Of a DNA stretch of 64,000 nucleotides, positions 51,431-59,545 are shown in pieces. Made by a program: the position numbers and the translations under genes. Source of the stretch: JAAGZL01 sp050291365. GTDB lineage: Bacteria; Pseudomonadota; Gammaproteobacteria; Chromatiales; Chromatiaceae. The notes under the pieces were generated by a model, which did not search any database, had not been told where the DNA came from, and was given only the letters and a program-made list of their open reading frames with translations. Every line of letters starts with the position of its first letter. Position 1 is the first letter of the stretch. The DNA is taken from contig JBNKJS010000004.1 of the NCBI GenBank assembly GCA_050291365.1, forward strand, positions 1-64,000, given 5' to 3'.

Positions 51431-51913
51431 ATGGCGAAAAAACCTAAAAATAAGGCAGGCAACGGGGGCAGTACCATAGCTCTCAACAAAAAGGCCAAGC
51501 ATGAGTATTTCATACAGGAACGGTATGAGACAGGAGTAGTCCTGCAAGGATGGGAAGTAAAAAGCCTGCGAGAAGGCAGGCTACAACTGATGGAGAGCTA
51601 CGTCACTATCAAAGATGGAGAAGCATTCCTGTTTGGGGCCCATATTACCCCACTGCCCACTGCCTCTAAACATATTAGCTCAGACCCAGTGCGTACTCGC
51701 AAACTGCTCATGCACCGCAGAGAGCTGGATAAACTTATTGGTTTAGTGGAACGCCGTGGATTCACCCTGGTGCCACTAGCCATGTATTGGAAAAAAGGCA
51801 TGGCCAAGCTAGAGATCGGATTGGCCAAAGGCAAGAAAATGCATGACAAGCGAGCCACAGATAAAGAGCGCGACTGGCAACGTGACAAACAGCGCATCTT
51901 GAAAGGCAGCTAA
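51431..51913 (+). CDS. smpB: SsrA-binding protein SmpB
   Basis: ATG 51431 gives a 160-residue protein, the usual length; a long upstream reading from 51218 is spurious. It has Ile-Ala-Leu-Asn-Lys-Lys-Ala-Lys-His-Glu-Tyr-Phe, Gly-Trp-Glu-Val-Lys-Ser-Leu-Arg, and the basic tail Lys-Arg-x3-Asp-Lys-Glu-Arg-Asp-Trp. SmpB brings tmRNA to stalled ribosomes. The ssrA gene is not in this window. Confidence 0.97.
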   Translation: MAKKPKNKAGNGGSTIALNKKAKHEYFIQERYETGVVLQGWEVKSLREGRLQLMESYVTIKDGEAFLFGAHITPLPTASKHISSDPVRTRKLLMHRRELDKLIGLVERRGFTLVPLAMYWKKGMAKLEIGLAKGKKMHDKRATDKERDWQRDKQRILKGS

Positions 51914-52086
51914 ACCTGACATCTCTTTAGCCAAAATTATAATTACCTTAATAATCAATCTGTTATTACCACCTTCACCCACAAACGAAGTAACCAGTCA
52001 CTCTCAATCCAGCGAAAAACCGTTCACTGTTCTACACTTCATAATGTATCGAGTAGATAAACCAAATTAGGTTTAGGGAGAGTTCA

Positions 52087-52473
52087 ATGAGCAGATTAAA
52101 ATCACTATATATCGGCGCAATATCTGCGATCCTGGTTATGGGTTTTTCAGCTGGCAGTGTCAGCGCCCAGCAGGAATATGGAGACAGGCAAGTCGGCATT
52201 GAGGCATCTTCTTACGATGATGGATCATATGTAAAAGTAGGCCGGAAAGGGAGAAGGAATACAGCTATAGCGCTTGGGGCCATAGTTCTCGGCACCATGC
52301 TGTATAACCAAAATCAGAGACGTAATAATTATCGTAATAATTATCGCGGTAATTATAGCGGAAACGCACATATAAACTGGTGTTACAACAGATATCGCTC
52401 TTATCGTGCCTATGACAACACCTTTCAACCATACCATGGTCCAAGGCGTCAGTGCATATCGCCTTACTATTAA
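52087..52473 (+). CDS. BA14K-like small exported protein
   Basis: This 128-residue protein has a signal peptide (core about 9-24, Val-Ser-Ala cleavage), a hydrophobic Ala-Ile-Ala-Leu-Gly-Ala-Ile-Val-Leu-Gly segment (58-68) and an Asn/Arg/Tyr repeat region made of the unit CGTAATAATTAT. It ends with Cys-Tyr-Asn-Arg-Tyr-Arg-Ser-Tyr-Arg-Ala-Tyr-Asp and a second Cys 21 residues later. The last part fits BA14K-type proteins, known mainly from alphaproteobacteria. GGGAGAG precedes the ATG and a terminator follows. Confidence 0.72.
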   Translation: MSRLKSLYIGAISAILVMGFSAGSVSAQQEYGDRQVGIEASSYDDGSYVKVGRKGRRNTAIALGAIVLGTMLYNQNQRRNNYRNNYRGNYSGNAHINWCYNRYRSYRAYDNTFQPYHGPRRQCISPYY

Positions 52474-52498
52474 TTGGGCAATGCTATAAGCTGCTGTT

Positions 52499-52526
52499 AA
52501 GGCCTGCTTAATGCGGGCCTTTTTTT
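52499..52526 (+). terminator. terminator after the BA14K-like gene
   Basis: AAGGCCTGC, loop TTAAT and GCGGGCCTT form a 9-bp stem with one wobble pair, running into seven T. It overlaps the stop codon of the converging PEP-CTERM gene. Confidence 0.85.
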
Positions 52527-53164
52527 CGTAAACCTATAAGACCCAACATAGCTGAACCAAACAGCCAAAACGCCGTGGGTAGAGGGACTGTGTGAATTTG
52601 AAGCGTCCAACTGGAATCTCCATCCCGCCCAGGGGTACCAAGATCACCCAGACCATAGCTGCTTATACTCGAGGTGTAATCTGAATTATCCAACGGAAAA
52701 CCGACCATCCCTGACAACTCCTGGCTCTTACCCTCCACCACAAAACCTTTGGAGTATTCCAACCTGACAATCTCTGTACCAGAATTGGATATGATTATCT
52801 CGTCTTCATCGTTAGACAACAGAAAGTTGGTGTATACATAGTCAGCTGAGTAACCACCGTTTATGGCTTGATCGCCGTTCCTCCCCAACACCAGATAACC
52901 AAATGGGTCGATAATCAATGGACCACCACTGTTGATAACATGCAGATCGGAACCATTATCAGAGAGAGTTAGGCCATCCAGATTAAGACTATTACCGGTA
53001 AGATTGTGTAGTTCAAACCACTCACCATTCTTATCTAAAACGGTACTTGGGTTGGACATAACTTCAGTGATAATTAAATCACCAGGCGCAATAGATGCAG
53101 CAGAGACAAATGGTGAAATTATAAGAAAGGGAAAAGCAAGAACTAACAAACGAATGGTATTCAT
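52508..53164 (-). CDS. PEP-CTERM protein with lamin-tail-like domain
   Basis: This 218-residue protein has a signal peptide (core about 5-20, Val-Ser-Ala cleavage). A lamin-tail (LTD) type domain follows: Gly-Asp-Leu-Ile-Ile-Thr-Glu-Val-Met-Ser-Asn-Pro, Gly-Glu-Trp-Phe-Glu-Leu-His-Asn-Leu and Leu-Asn-Leu-Asp-Gly-Leu-Thr-Leu-Ser-Asp-Asn-Gly. The C-terminal sorting tail is Val-Pro-Leu-Pro-Thr-Ala-Phe-Trp-Leu-Phe-Gly-Ser, a helix and Arg-Lys-Lys. It shares this tail with the protein at 15105, so both should use the same exosortase. Function: a surface or matrix protein. Confidence 0.85.
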   Translation of the reverse strand: MNTIRLLVLAFPFLIISPFVSAASIAPGDLIITEVMSNPSTVLDKNGEWFELHNLTGNSLNLDGLTLSDNGSDLHVINSGGPLIIDPFGYLVLGRNGDQAINGGYSADYVYTNFLLSNDEDEIIISNSGTEIVRLEYSKGFVVEGKSQELSGMVGFPLDNSDYTSSISSYGLGDLGTPGRDGDSSWTLQIHTVPLPTAFWLFGSAMLGLIGLRKKGPH

Positions 53165-53395
53165 ACCAACTCCTCCATGAATTTTAATTAAGTCACCAAT
53201 CCCGGTGACAACTAGCTAGTAAAACAACAAGCGGTGTTAACTGCCTTTTCTAGACCCTATTATTTACCAGGTCTTTTTTGGAAACAAGCCCACTGCTGTC
53301 CCATTAACAGTGAGTCTACCAGTTGTAATGCTATGCTTGTTACGCATAAAACAATACTCTGTGATCAGATAGACATAAAAACCCAAAACAGCGAT

Positions 53396-53419
53396 CCCTT
53401 CTCCCCAGTGGGGAGAGGG
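53396..53419. terminator. C/G-rich hairpin after pyrF, related to the repeat at 7111
   Basis: CCCTTCTCCCC, AGT and GGGGAGAGGG form a strong hairpin 29 bases after the pyrF stop (minus strand). It shares the GGGAGAGGGAG core with the repeat at 7111-7224 and may be both a repeat remnant and a terminator. Confidence 0.5.
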
Positions 53420-53447
53420 AGTAAGTGGGACTGCAGTGACACAAGCC

Positions 53448-54158
53448 CTATACAGAATCAATCTCAGATACAATATCCCGCAGCGCCTGCATTGGATCAG
53501 CTGCCTTAGTAATGGGCCTGCCTACCACTAAGAAATCCGAACCAGCGCCTATGGCATCGGCTGGAGTCATCACTCTGGTCTGATCATCTTGCACAGATGA
53601 AGACGGTCTGACACCTGGTGTTACCAAACGAAAATTAGCGCTGACAAGAGGCCTGACCTCTTTTGCCTCCAAAGGCGAACATACTATTCCATCCATACCG
53701 GAGGCGTCTGCCAGTTTGGCCAGTCTTATTACATTCTCCGCCGGAGTTCCAGGGTAGCCTATCTCGCCTATATCTTGCTGCCCAAGGCTGGTCAGTATTG
53801 TTACCGCAACCAGTAACGGCGATTTCGGCAGCTGTTGCAGTCTCTCCCTGGCAGCCTCCATCATCCTGCTACCACCGGAGGCATGAACATTGGTCATCCA
53901 GACACCAAGATCAGCAACTGCGGCACACGCAGCGGCTACCGTGTTGGGGATATCGTGAAATTTAAGATCCAGAAAGACATCAAAACCTTTTGCAACCAAC
54001 TGTTCCACAAACGGTGGACCAAATCTGGTAAACATCTCTTTGCCCACCTTTAGACGGCAAAGCTTTGGATCAAGTCCGGAAACCAGTTCCATAGCAGCAG
54101 TTGATTCTGGATAATCCAGCGCCACAATTATTCGTGGCCCAAGGTTTTCTAACGTCAC
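53448..54158 (-). CDS. pyrF: orotidine 5'-phosphate decarboxylase
   Basis: A GTG at 54158 with GGGAG 7 bases upstream gives 236 residues (GTG 54164 is an alternative). It has Ile-Val-Ala-Leu-Asp-Tyr-Pro, the catalytic Asp-x-Lys-x2-Asp in Leu-Asp-Leu-Lys-Phe-His-Asp-Ile-Pro-Asn-Thr and Val-Val-Gly-Arg-Pro-Ile-Thr near the end. It makes UMP. It follows lapB, as in E. coli. Confidence 0.97.
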   Translation of the reverse strand: MTLENLGPRIIVALDYPESTAAMELVSGLDPKLCRLKVGKEMFTRFGPPFVEQLVAKGFDVFLDLKFHDIPNTVAAACAAVADLGVWMTNVHASGGSRMMEAARERLQQLPKSPLLVAVTILTSLGQQDIGEIGYPGTPAENVIRLAKLADASGMDGIVCSPLEAKEVRPLVSANFRLVTPGVRPSSSVQDDQTRVMTPADAIGAGSDFLVVGRPITKAADPMQALRDIVSEIDSV

Positions 54159-54183
54159 TCCCACACTCCCATTATTATCATTT

Positions 54184-55338
54184 CTAAACTATGGCCTGCA
54201 CTGGTTGTATGCTGCTCCAACTGTTACAGCCAGGACACTGCCAGTGCATGGTTTTTGCTCTAAAGCCACAAGTAGTACATTTATACCCTGGGTTCTTTTC
54301 AACCAATTTCTCCAACAGCGCCTTTAACAACTGTGACATCTCAGCTGTGGTTATAGATTCACTTATAGGATCTAGAGATACTAGTTGGTATAGACCGTCC
54401 AGGCTAGGATTATCCTTTAGATGCTCTTTCAGGAACATCGCTGCCGCGTCACTATCCTCATCCTTGATTATCTGGCTTAGCATTATCACCTCGGTCAACC
54501 CATTGTTGATCCGAACATACTCTTGTAAAAACTTTCTAAAGGCATCTTTATCCTCAATAGCCTCGTAACACTCCTGCAGAGAAGGAAGTATTATCGATAG
54601 GTACACTGGGTTATTCTGCGCAACCTTTTTAAGGGTTTTTATAGCATTTTTATAATTACCCTTTTTCTTATCCATCTCTCCCAAAAGAATGGCTGCCCTT
54701 ACCGATTCCTTATTACATTCATATGCCCGTTTCAGATACTCAGATGCAAGCTTCGAGTCTGCTGCGGCATGTGCCTCATCTGCCATTTCACAATAGTAGT
54801 GAGACCTCTGATTATTCAGTCGTTCCCCGGTTATGGACTCCAACTTACTGGAGATTTGTAGTGATTTGTTCCACTCTTTCTCCTTTTCATATATCAGCAG
54901 CAGGTTGGCCAGTGCCTGTTCTTTGTGTAGATTGGACTCAGTAAGCTCCTGAAACAGGCTCTCGGCCCGATCATACAGACCTGCACGCAAATAGTCCTGA
55001 CCCAACTCTAACAGCGCCTGCGCCCTATGCTCCGGTTGCAGGGTTGGCCTGGCAATCAGATTTTGGTGAATACGTATCGCCCTATCCACTTCCCCTCGAC
55101 GCCGAAACAGGTTGCCCAAGGCCAGATGTGTCTCCACTGTCTCACTGTCCACCTCCAGCATCTGGATAAATACATCAATGGCCTTATCCGGCTGTTCATT
55201 CAGGAGGAAGTTAAGCCCCTTGAAATAGTCAATGTTACGACTGGTATAGAACTGTTTTCCTTTGCCATAACTACGCTTTGCAGCCATCCAGCCAGATGCG
55301 GCAGCAACAGGTAGAAGGAGAAGCAGGAGTTCCATCAT
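54184..55338 (-). CDS. lapB: LPS assembly regulator LapB (YciM)
   Basis: The start is placed at 55338 (384 residues) because E. coli LapB begins with the same Met-x-Glu-Leu-Leu membrane segment; a GTG at 55350 overlaps the lapA stop. After the N-terminal helix there are about nine TPR repeats and a C-terminal rubredoxin-like zinc site, Cys-Thr-Thr-Cys-Gly-Phe and Cys-Pro-Gly-Cys-Asn-Ser-Trp. LapB promotes FtsH breakdown of LpxC, holding LPS synthesis in check. The lapA-lapB-pyrF order is conserved. Confidence 0.94.
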   Translation of the reverse strand: MMELLLLLLPVAAASGWMAAKRSYGKGKQFYTSRNIDYFKGLNFLLNEQPDKAIDVFIQMLEVDSETVETHLALGNLFRRRGEVDRAIRIHQNLIARPTLQPEHRAQALLELGQDYLRAGLYDRAESLFQELTESNLHKEQALANLLLIYEKEKEWNKSLQISSKLESITGERLNNQRSHYYCEMADEAHAAADSKLASEYLKRAYECNKESVRAAILLGEMDKKKGNYKNAIKTLKKVAQNNPVYLSIILPSLQECYEAIEDKDAFRKFLQEYVRINNGLTEVIMLSQIIKDEDSDAAAMFLKEHLKDNPSLDGLYQLVSLDPISESITTAEMSQLLKALLEKLVEKNPGYKCTTCGFRAKTMHWQCPGCNSWSSIQPVQAIV

Positions 55339-55346
55339 GGAAAATA

Positions 55347-55631
55347 TCACTCCTTGAGAGGAATGGCCCTTAGGTTTTCAACCTCTTCGGTGACGACCTT
55401 GGCTTTACGACGTAGAGAGGAGTTCTCTCGTTTGAGCCTAAGAATTGTAACGGTTGCTGATAACATGCCGATAATCGCTCCTACTATCAGGGTTATTATC
55501 AATAGAAGAGAAAGCGGCATATCCTGGGATCCAAAGTAGTATCCTAGGGTAACAGTGTCGCTATTATTCAGCGCGAAGATTGCGCCAATTACTACCAGTA
55601 CAGCCAAAATCAGCAGTCTAATCAAGAGCAT
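55347..55631 (-). CDS. lapA: LPS assembly protein LapA (YciS, DUF1049)
   Basis: This 94-residue protein has two membrane helices (about 4-22 and 43-64) and a basic coiled-coil tail, with Phe-Ala-Leu-Asn-Asn-Ser-Asp-x-Val between them, the DUF1049 signature. GGAG lies 8 bases before the ATG. It works with LapB. Confidence 0.92.
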   Translation of the reverse strand: MLLIRLLILAVLVVIGAIFALNNSDTVTLGYYFGSQDMPLSLLLIITLIVGAIIGMLSATVTILRLKRENSSLRRKAKVVTEEVENLRAIPLKE

Positions 55632-55724
55632 GCTTCTCTCTCCATAGTTTCATCATACAGACGCTATCATACTAGCTGAGTATCAAGCACTGCTAGAGCT
55701 TATTTTGAGTTTGGGTGGAATATT

Positions 55725-55760
55725 AGACCTGCGAAATTAAATTTTCTATATCGCAGGTCT
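55725..55760. terminator. hairpin downstream of fliK
   Basis: AGACCTGCGA and TCGCAGGTCT pair perfectly over 10 bp around a 16-base AT-rich loop, about 55 bases after the fliK stop on the minus strand. No long T-run follows, so its role as terminator is tentative. The remainder of 55632-55814 shows no gene. Confidence 0.45.
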
Positions 55761-55814
55761 CAGCTTTGGGACACGCTGTAATTTAAACAAACGCTATTTG
55801 GCTTGCCAGCCTTA

Positions 55815-56906
55815 TTAGGCATAATCATCCAATAGGCCTGTGCTACGGTAATATCTTGGCTCCTCTTCCTCAATCTGGCTTGTCATATCCTGATCCTGTA
55901 GGAACTGCTCCATCTGCTCCCTTTGATCCTGGCTAAACAGGGATGAACGGCCGCTCTGATCAGGAGATTCACGATGGCTAACATCTACATTCACCAGGTG
56001 TAAATTACCCTCATTCAGCATCTCTCGCAAACGTGGTATTGCCGCCTCCAATGCCTCTTTTACTACCCCATGCTGGACCAACATATGCACGCTGGTTCGA
56101 TCATTCTTAACCGAAAGTTGGACCTGAATAGGGCCTAGTTCAGGCGGGTTGATCCGAATAGACGCCCCCTGTATCCCCTTCCCCATCATCCACATGATGC
56201 GCTCACCCATTGCCTGGCCCCAGCCCTCTTCGCCCATTGGTGCGGCTACTGCTGGGGGTAGCGGTGAACTGCTATTTACCTGAAGATTGGGCAGTTGCAC
56301 CAATCCGCTTATGGCAGTGCCAAGGGCAGTAGATTGTGTAACTGAACCCTCAACGCCTGACGAGGTGGGCATAATGAGCTTGGAACCTGCGTCCGATGTC
56401 GCCAATTCGGCCTTGGTTGCTACCATCAGTTCCTGAATCTGCTTGGCTAAACCTTCCCCTTTGCTTGAAATCTGAGTGAGCGCCTCGCTTAGGTTGCGTC
56501 CAAGATTATCCAGCACCTTATCTGATGCATCACCATTGGTTTTCTGCAGATAGTCGCCAATCTTCAGGGCAGATGCCACAAATGGAGGAGTATTACCGCT
56601 ATCCAGTTTCAAACCATCCTGCAACCCGGTAAATACCTGGCTAAACTGGGTTAATTCAGGGGGAAATATTGCCGCTAACGGCAAACCATTGCCGGATTCA
56701 ACCATCTGTTCAATCTGGGAATAAAGCTCCTCCGGCAGGGCCTCTTTTAACTTGGCCATGACATCAGAGAGAAGATTCTCATCAGCCAGGATATCCTTAA
56801 AAAGCTTTTTAACATCACCAGTTGCACAATCAGGGGCGGCCACTGCAGTTGTCTGACTAGATAGCTGCAGATCCAGGCTGAAATCTAAAGGAATCGGGCT
56901 ACTCAT
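55815..56906 (-). CDS. fliK: flagellar hook-length control protein FliK
   Basis: This 363-residue protein has a variable N-terminal half and a C-terminal Flg_hook domain (about 240-330) with Gly-Ala-Ser-Ile-Arg-Ile-Asn-Pro-Pro-Glu-Leu-Gly-Pro-Ile-Gln-Val, the family hallmark. It measures hook length and switches export specificity. No other flagellar genes are near it, so this is an isolated fliK-type gene. GAGG lies 7 bases before the ATG. Confidence 0.88.
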   Translation of the reverse strand: MSSPIPLDFSLDLQLSSQTTAVAAPDCATGDVKKLFKDILADENLLSDVMAKLKEALPEELYSQIEQMVESGNGLPLAAIFPPELTQFSQVFTGLQDGLKLDSGNTPPFVASALKIGDYLQKTNGDASDKVLDNLGRNLSEALTQISSKGEGLAKQIQELMVATKAELATSDAGSKLIMPTSSGVEGSVTQSTALGTAISGLVQLPNLQVNSSSPLPPAVAAPMGEEGWGQAMGERIMWMMGKGIQGASIRINPPELGPIQVQLSVKNDRTSVHMLVQHGVVKEALEAAIPRLREMLNEGNLHLVNVDVSHRESPDQSGRSSLFSQDQREQMEQFLQDQDMTSQIEEEEPRYYRSTGLLDDYA

Positions 56907-56977
56907 ATACTAACCTCACATGAAACTGTTTCTCTGGTTAGTAATCTGCAAATCCTATGCCATGGAAAAGGCTATCT

Positions 56978-59311
56978 CTAGTCACAGAGTCCCTTTTTCA
57001 GCCTCCATGTCTCTGTTCCTTTCAGTTCAACAACATCACTGCTAATCAGCTTGACCGTAAAGGTGTCCACATCCTTCAGCACCAGCGTTTCATTAGAGAT
57101 GCTCCATTCACCAGTTTTGTTGACTAAATCATCATTCCAGTCGTATTTATCACCCGACATAAAGGTGATATTGGCCTTCGCAGCACTGCTGTGGCCATTG
57201 GCGACGGTCTCATACAGGCACCAGGTACGTCTCAATTGCTTCGTTAAATCCATTCCCTTGTCTCTCTTCTTTTGCGTAATCGCTTCGACCTTAGCCTTCA
57301 CTGCTACAGGAACTCTATCCTTGGACTTCGTATCCTTCTTGACTGTCACACTGGGCAGGTTCTGCCGACATTTGAGCATTTCAGACATCAGGGTCATGAC
57401 GTTGTTCTGTTGAAATGATTTGTCCTTCAAAAAGGGAGCCAGCTGGGACATCAACCCATCCGGACTCTTAATTCCAGACGGTTCGATGTAGGCCATCAAT
57501 GCCGCTGTGCGTTCTTCGTCACTGGTGTAGCTTTGGGCATAGCATTGCAGACGTGCTATCAACTTCGCAGCCTGCTCATCGGTAAGCTTGTCACCCACAG
57601 GTCCCAGGGTATCGGCCGGTTCGGCGCTCTCCAGGGGCAATACGGCCTCACCTTCAACACGGGTAAAGACCATAGGTTTATCACTATTGCCTAAGATGAA
57701 CTTGTCCGCAGCGACGCAATGAACCCCCAGGCGCAGGACTTCTGGTTTGCCCTCTTTCATTGAGTGGAACTCGAAATGGCTATCGCGCAGTTGCCAGCTC
57801 CCTCGCGTCTTCTGCACGCCCATGATATCTACTTCTTGCTGGGCCTGACCGTTCTCAGTCAAAATATAAAGCACATCACCTATGTCGTCCTTCCGCTGCC
57901 ATCGTCCGACAAAGGCCTTGCGCTGGTCTGTCAGATGGTTGCCACTCAACGGCTTCTCTATCGCTAAGCAGCCTTCTCGAAGGGGATTTTTCAACAATGC
58001 CAGCAGGTCCTTTTGCTCACTGTTTTGCAGAATGGATGACAAGCTCTCTCCATAGATCTGGATGTCTGGCTTCAGGCCGGCAACGATCAGCAATTCCAAC
58101 ATGGGCTTGCCATCTTCTTCGTCAAGAACGTCGACATATTGCAGATCATCTTCACCAATCGCACTGATATCTGCGCCATATTGCAGCAGCAATCGCACCA
58201 ACTCCGGTTTGCTCTTACGAAAAGCCACTTGTAGCGGGGTTCGCTGCTCCTTGGGATCCTTCACATTGGGGTCCAACCCTTGCGCCAACAATATCCTCAG
58301 GGTTTCCCATTCGCCACCCTCCAGAGCCTTAAACAGTAATTGAGGATCCTTCGCCTCTGCACCAGCAGCAAGCAGTTTCGGCACCATATGGTACCTATGA
58401 CTAAGGGAGGTCTCAAAGGCACGCTGTAGCAAATCCTTTGGTGGATTTCGCGCCAGTAGCTTTTCTACAGTAGCAACACTCCCGCCCATAACTGCCAGAT
58501 CCAGCGTACTTACACCCTTATTATTAGTTACCCAAGGTGACAGCCCCCTATCCAGCAGATCTTCCACCATACCCTCATGCCCAAGCACTGCCACCATGAG
58601 TAGGGTTTCCCCATCTTTGTCCGTCTTGTCCAGAGGGATATTCCGCTCCATCAGCATGGCGTAGATCGGACCTGCGTATTTCTTTCTGTTCGACAGGGCG
58701 TGAAACAGGACATTGCGCCCTTTGGCATCCACCTTCAATGGATCGGCGCCCAACTCTAGCAAGGTTTTGGTCGTCTCTGGCTTGGACATGGACGCAGCCG
58801 TCATCAACATAGTCTCTCCATTTTTGTTGGCCTTGTTTACATCCCCACCCACCTTCACCATACCCGGCAAAAGGGATGGGTGATCCAATGCCGCATGCAT
58901 CGGAGTTTGGCCATACCTGAGCTCCAACATCGGGTCAGCACCATTCTCCAACAAGTATTCGACCAACGGTCCCTTACCCTCTTGGGCAGCTGCATACAGC
59001 ATGGTGAAGCCACTCTTAGATATGGTATCGACCGGCAGGCCCGCCTCAACCAGCTCCTTGACCTTTTCCGGCTTGCCGTAATAAATCGCCTCAACAGCTT
59101 CAGTTGCTTGTTTGACATGGGTAGCATCAGGTTCAGCCGCCTGAGTAGATGGGACTAGAAACGACAGCGACAAAACAGCAAGAACGAGATTACGGCTTAG
59201 AAAGAGAGATAGGAATTTCCTATCTGCAGATGCTGCTGTTGGCAATACCACCAATACCAACAGAGCGGCCAACAACTGTTTTACATAACCCTTGCTGTTA
59301 ATGATCTCCAC
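56978..59311 (-). CDS. large exported ankyrin-repeat protein
   Basis: A GTG at 59311 with AAGGAG 8 bases upstream gives 777 residues (GTG 59320 is too close to the site). Two signal-like segments follow one another: a hydrophobic core at about 13-27 ending Thr-Ala-Ala-Ser-Ala, and another at about 41-55 ending Ser-Thr-Gln-Ala. About ten ankyrin repeats span 65-440 (for example Gly-Phe-Thr-Met-Leu-Tyr-Ala-Ala-Ala and Gly-Glu-Thr-Leu-Leu-Met-Val-Ala). The C-terminal half holds two similar beta-rich segments (near 465-550 and 690-775), each opening with a Trp/Arg-containing strand and containing a Gly-x-Trp strand, around a helical stretch. Probably periplasmic; function unknown. Confidence 0.8.
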   Translation of the reverse strand: MEIINSKGYVKQLLAALLVLVVLPTAASADRKFLSLFLSRNLVLAVLSLSFLVPSTQAAEPDATHVKQATEAVEAIYYGKPEKVKELVEAGLPVDTISKSGFTMLYAAAQEGKGPLVEYLLENGADPMLELRYGQTPMHAALDHPSLLPGMVKVGGDVNKANKNGETMLMTAASMSKPETTKTLLELGADPLKVDAKGRNVLFHALSNRKKYAGPIYAMLMERNIPLDKTDKDGETLLMVAVLGHEGMVEDLLDRGLSPWVTNNKGVSTLDLAVMGGSVATVEKLLARNPPKDLLQRAFETSLSHRYHMVPKLLAAGAEAKDPQLLFKALEGGEWETLRILLAQGLDPNVKDPKEQRTPLQVAFRKSKPELVRLLLQYGADISAIGEDDLQYVDVLDEEDGKPMLELLIVAGLKPDIQIYGESLSSILQNSEQKDLLALLKNPLREGCLAIEKPLSGNHLTDQRKAFVGRWQRKDDIGDVLYILTENGQAQQEVDIMGVQKTRGSWQLRDSHFEFHSMKEGKPEVLRLGVHCVAADKFILGNSDKPMVFTRVEGEAVLPLESAEPADTLGPVGDKLTDEQAAKLIARLQCYAQSYTSDEERTAALMAYIEPSGIKSPDGLMSQLAPFLKDKSFQQNNVMTLMSEMLKCRQNLPSVTVKKDTKSKDRVPVAVKAKVEAITQKKRDKGMDLTKQLRRTWCLYETVANGHSSAAKANITFMSGDKYDWNDDLVNKTGEWSISNETLVLKDVDTFTVKLISSDVVELKGTETWRLKKGLCD

Positions 59312-59545
59312 TCTACTCACTCCTTTTTAATATTTTTGAATTATTGCCGGGATGTTCCTTAATTTTACCGGTGTTTTCAACTACCACATTACCTGCTCTG
59401 ATGATCTCATATATCGCTCTTGGATAATGATTTCCCACATTATAGACTTGACCAACAGAAAAACAGGATACATTCATCTCTTACCAGACCTGTCCCAAGT
59501 AGTAGATGAATCTCCTTATGCTTCATAACAGATTACGCTTCTTTG

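Noticed and set aside
51914..52086. tmRNA gene next to smpB
   Set aside because: No tRNA-like acceptor or T-arm sequence was found in the gap.
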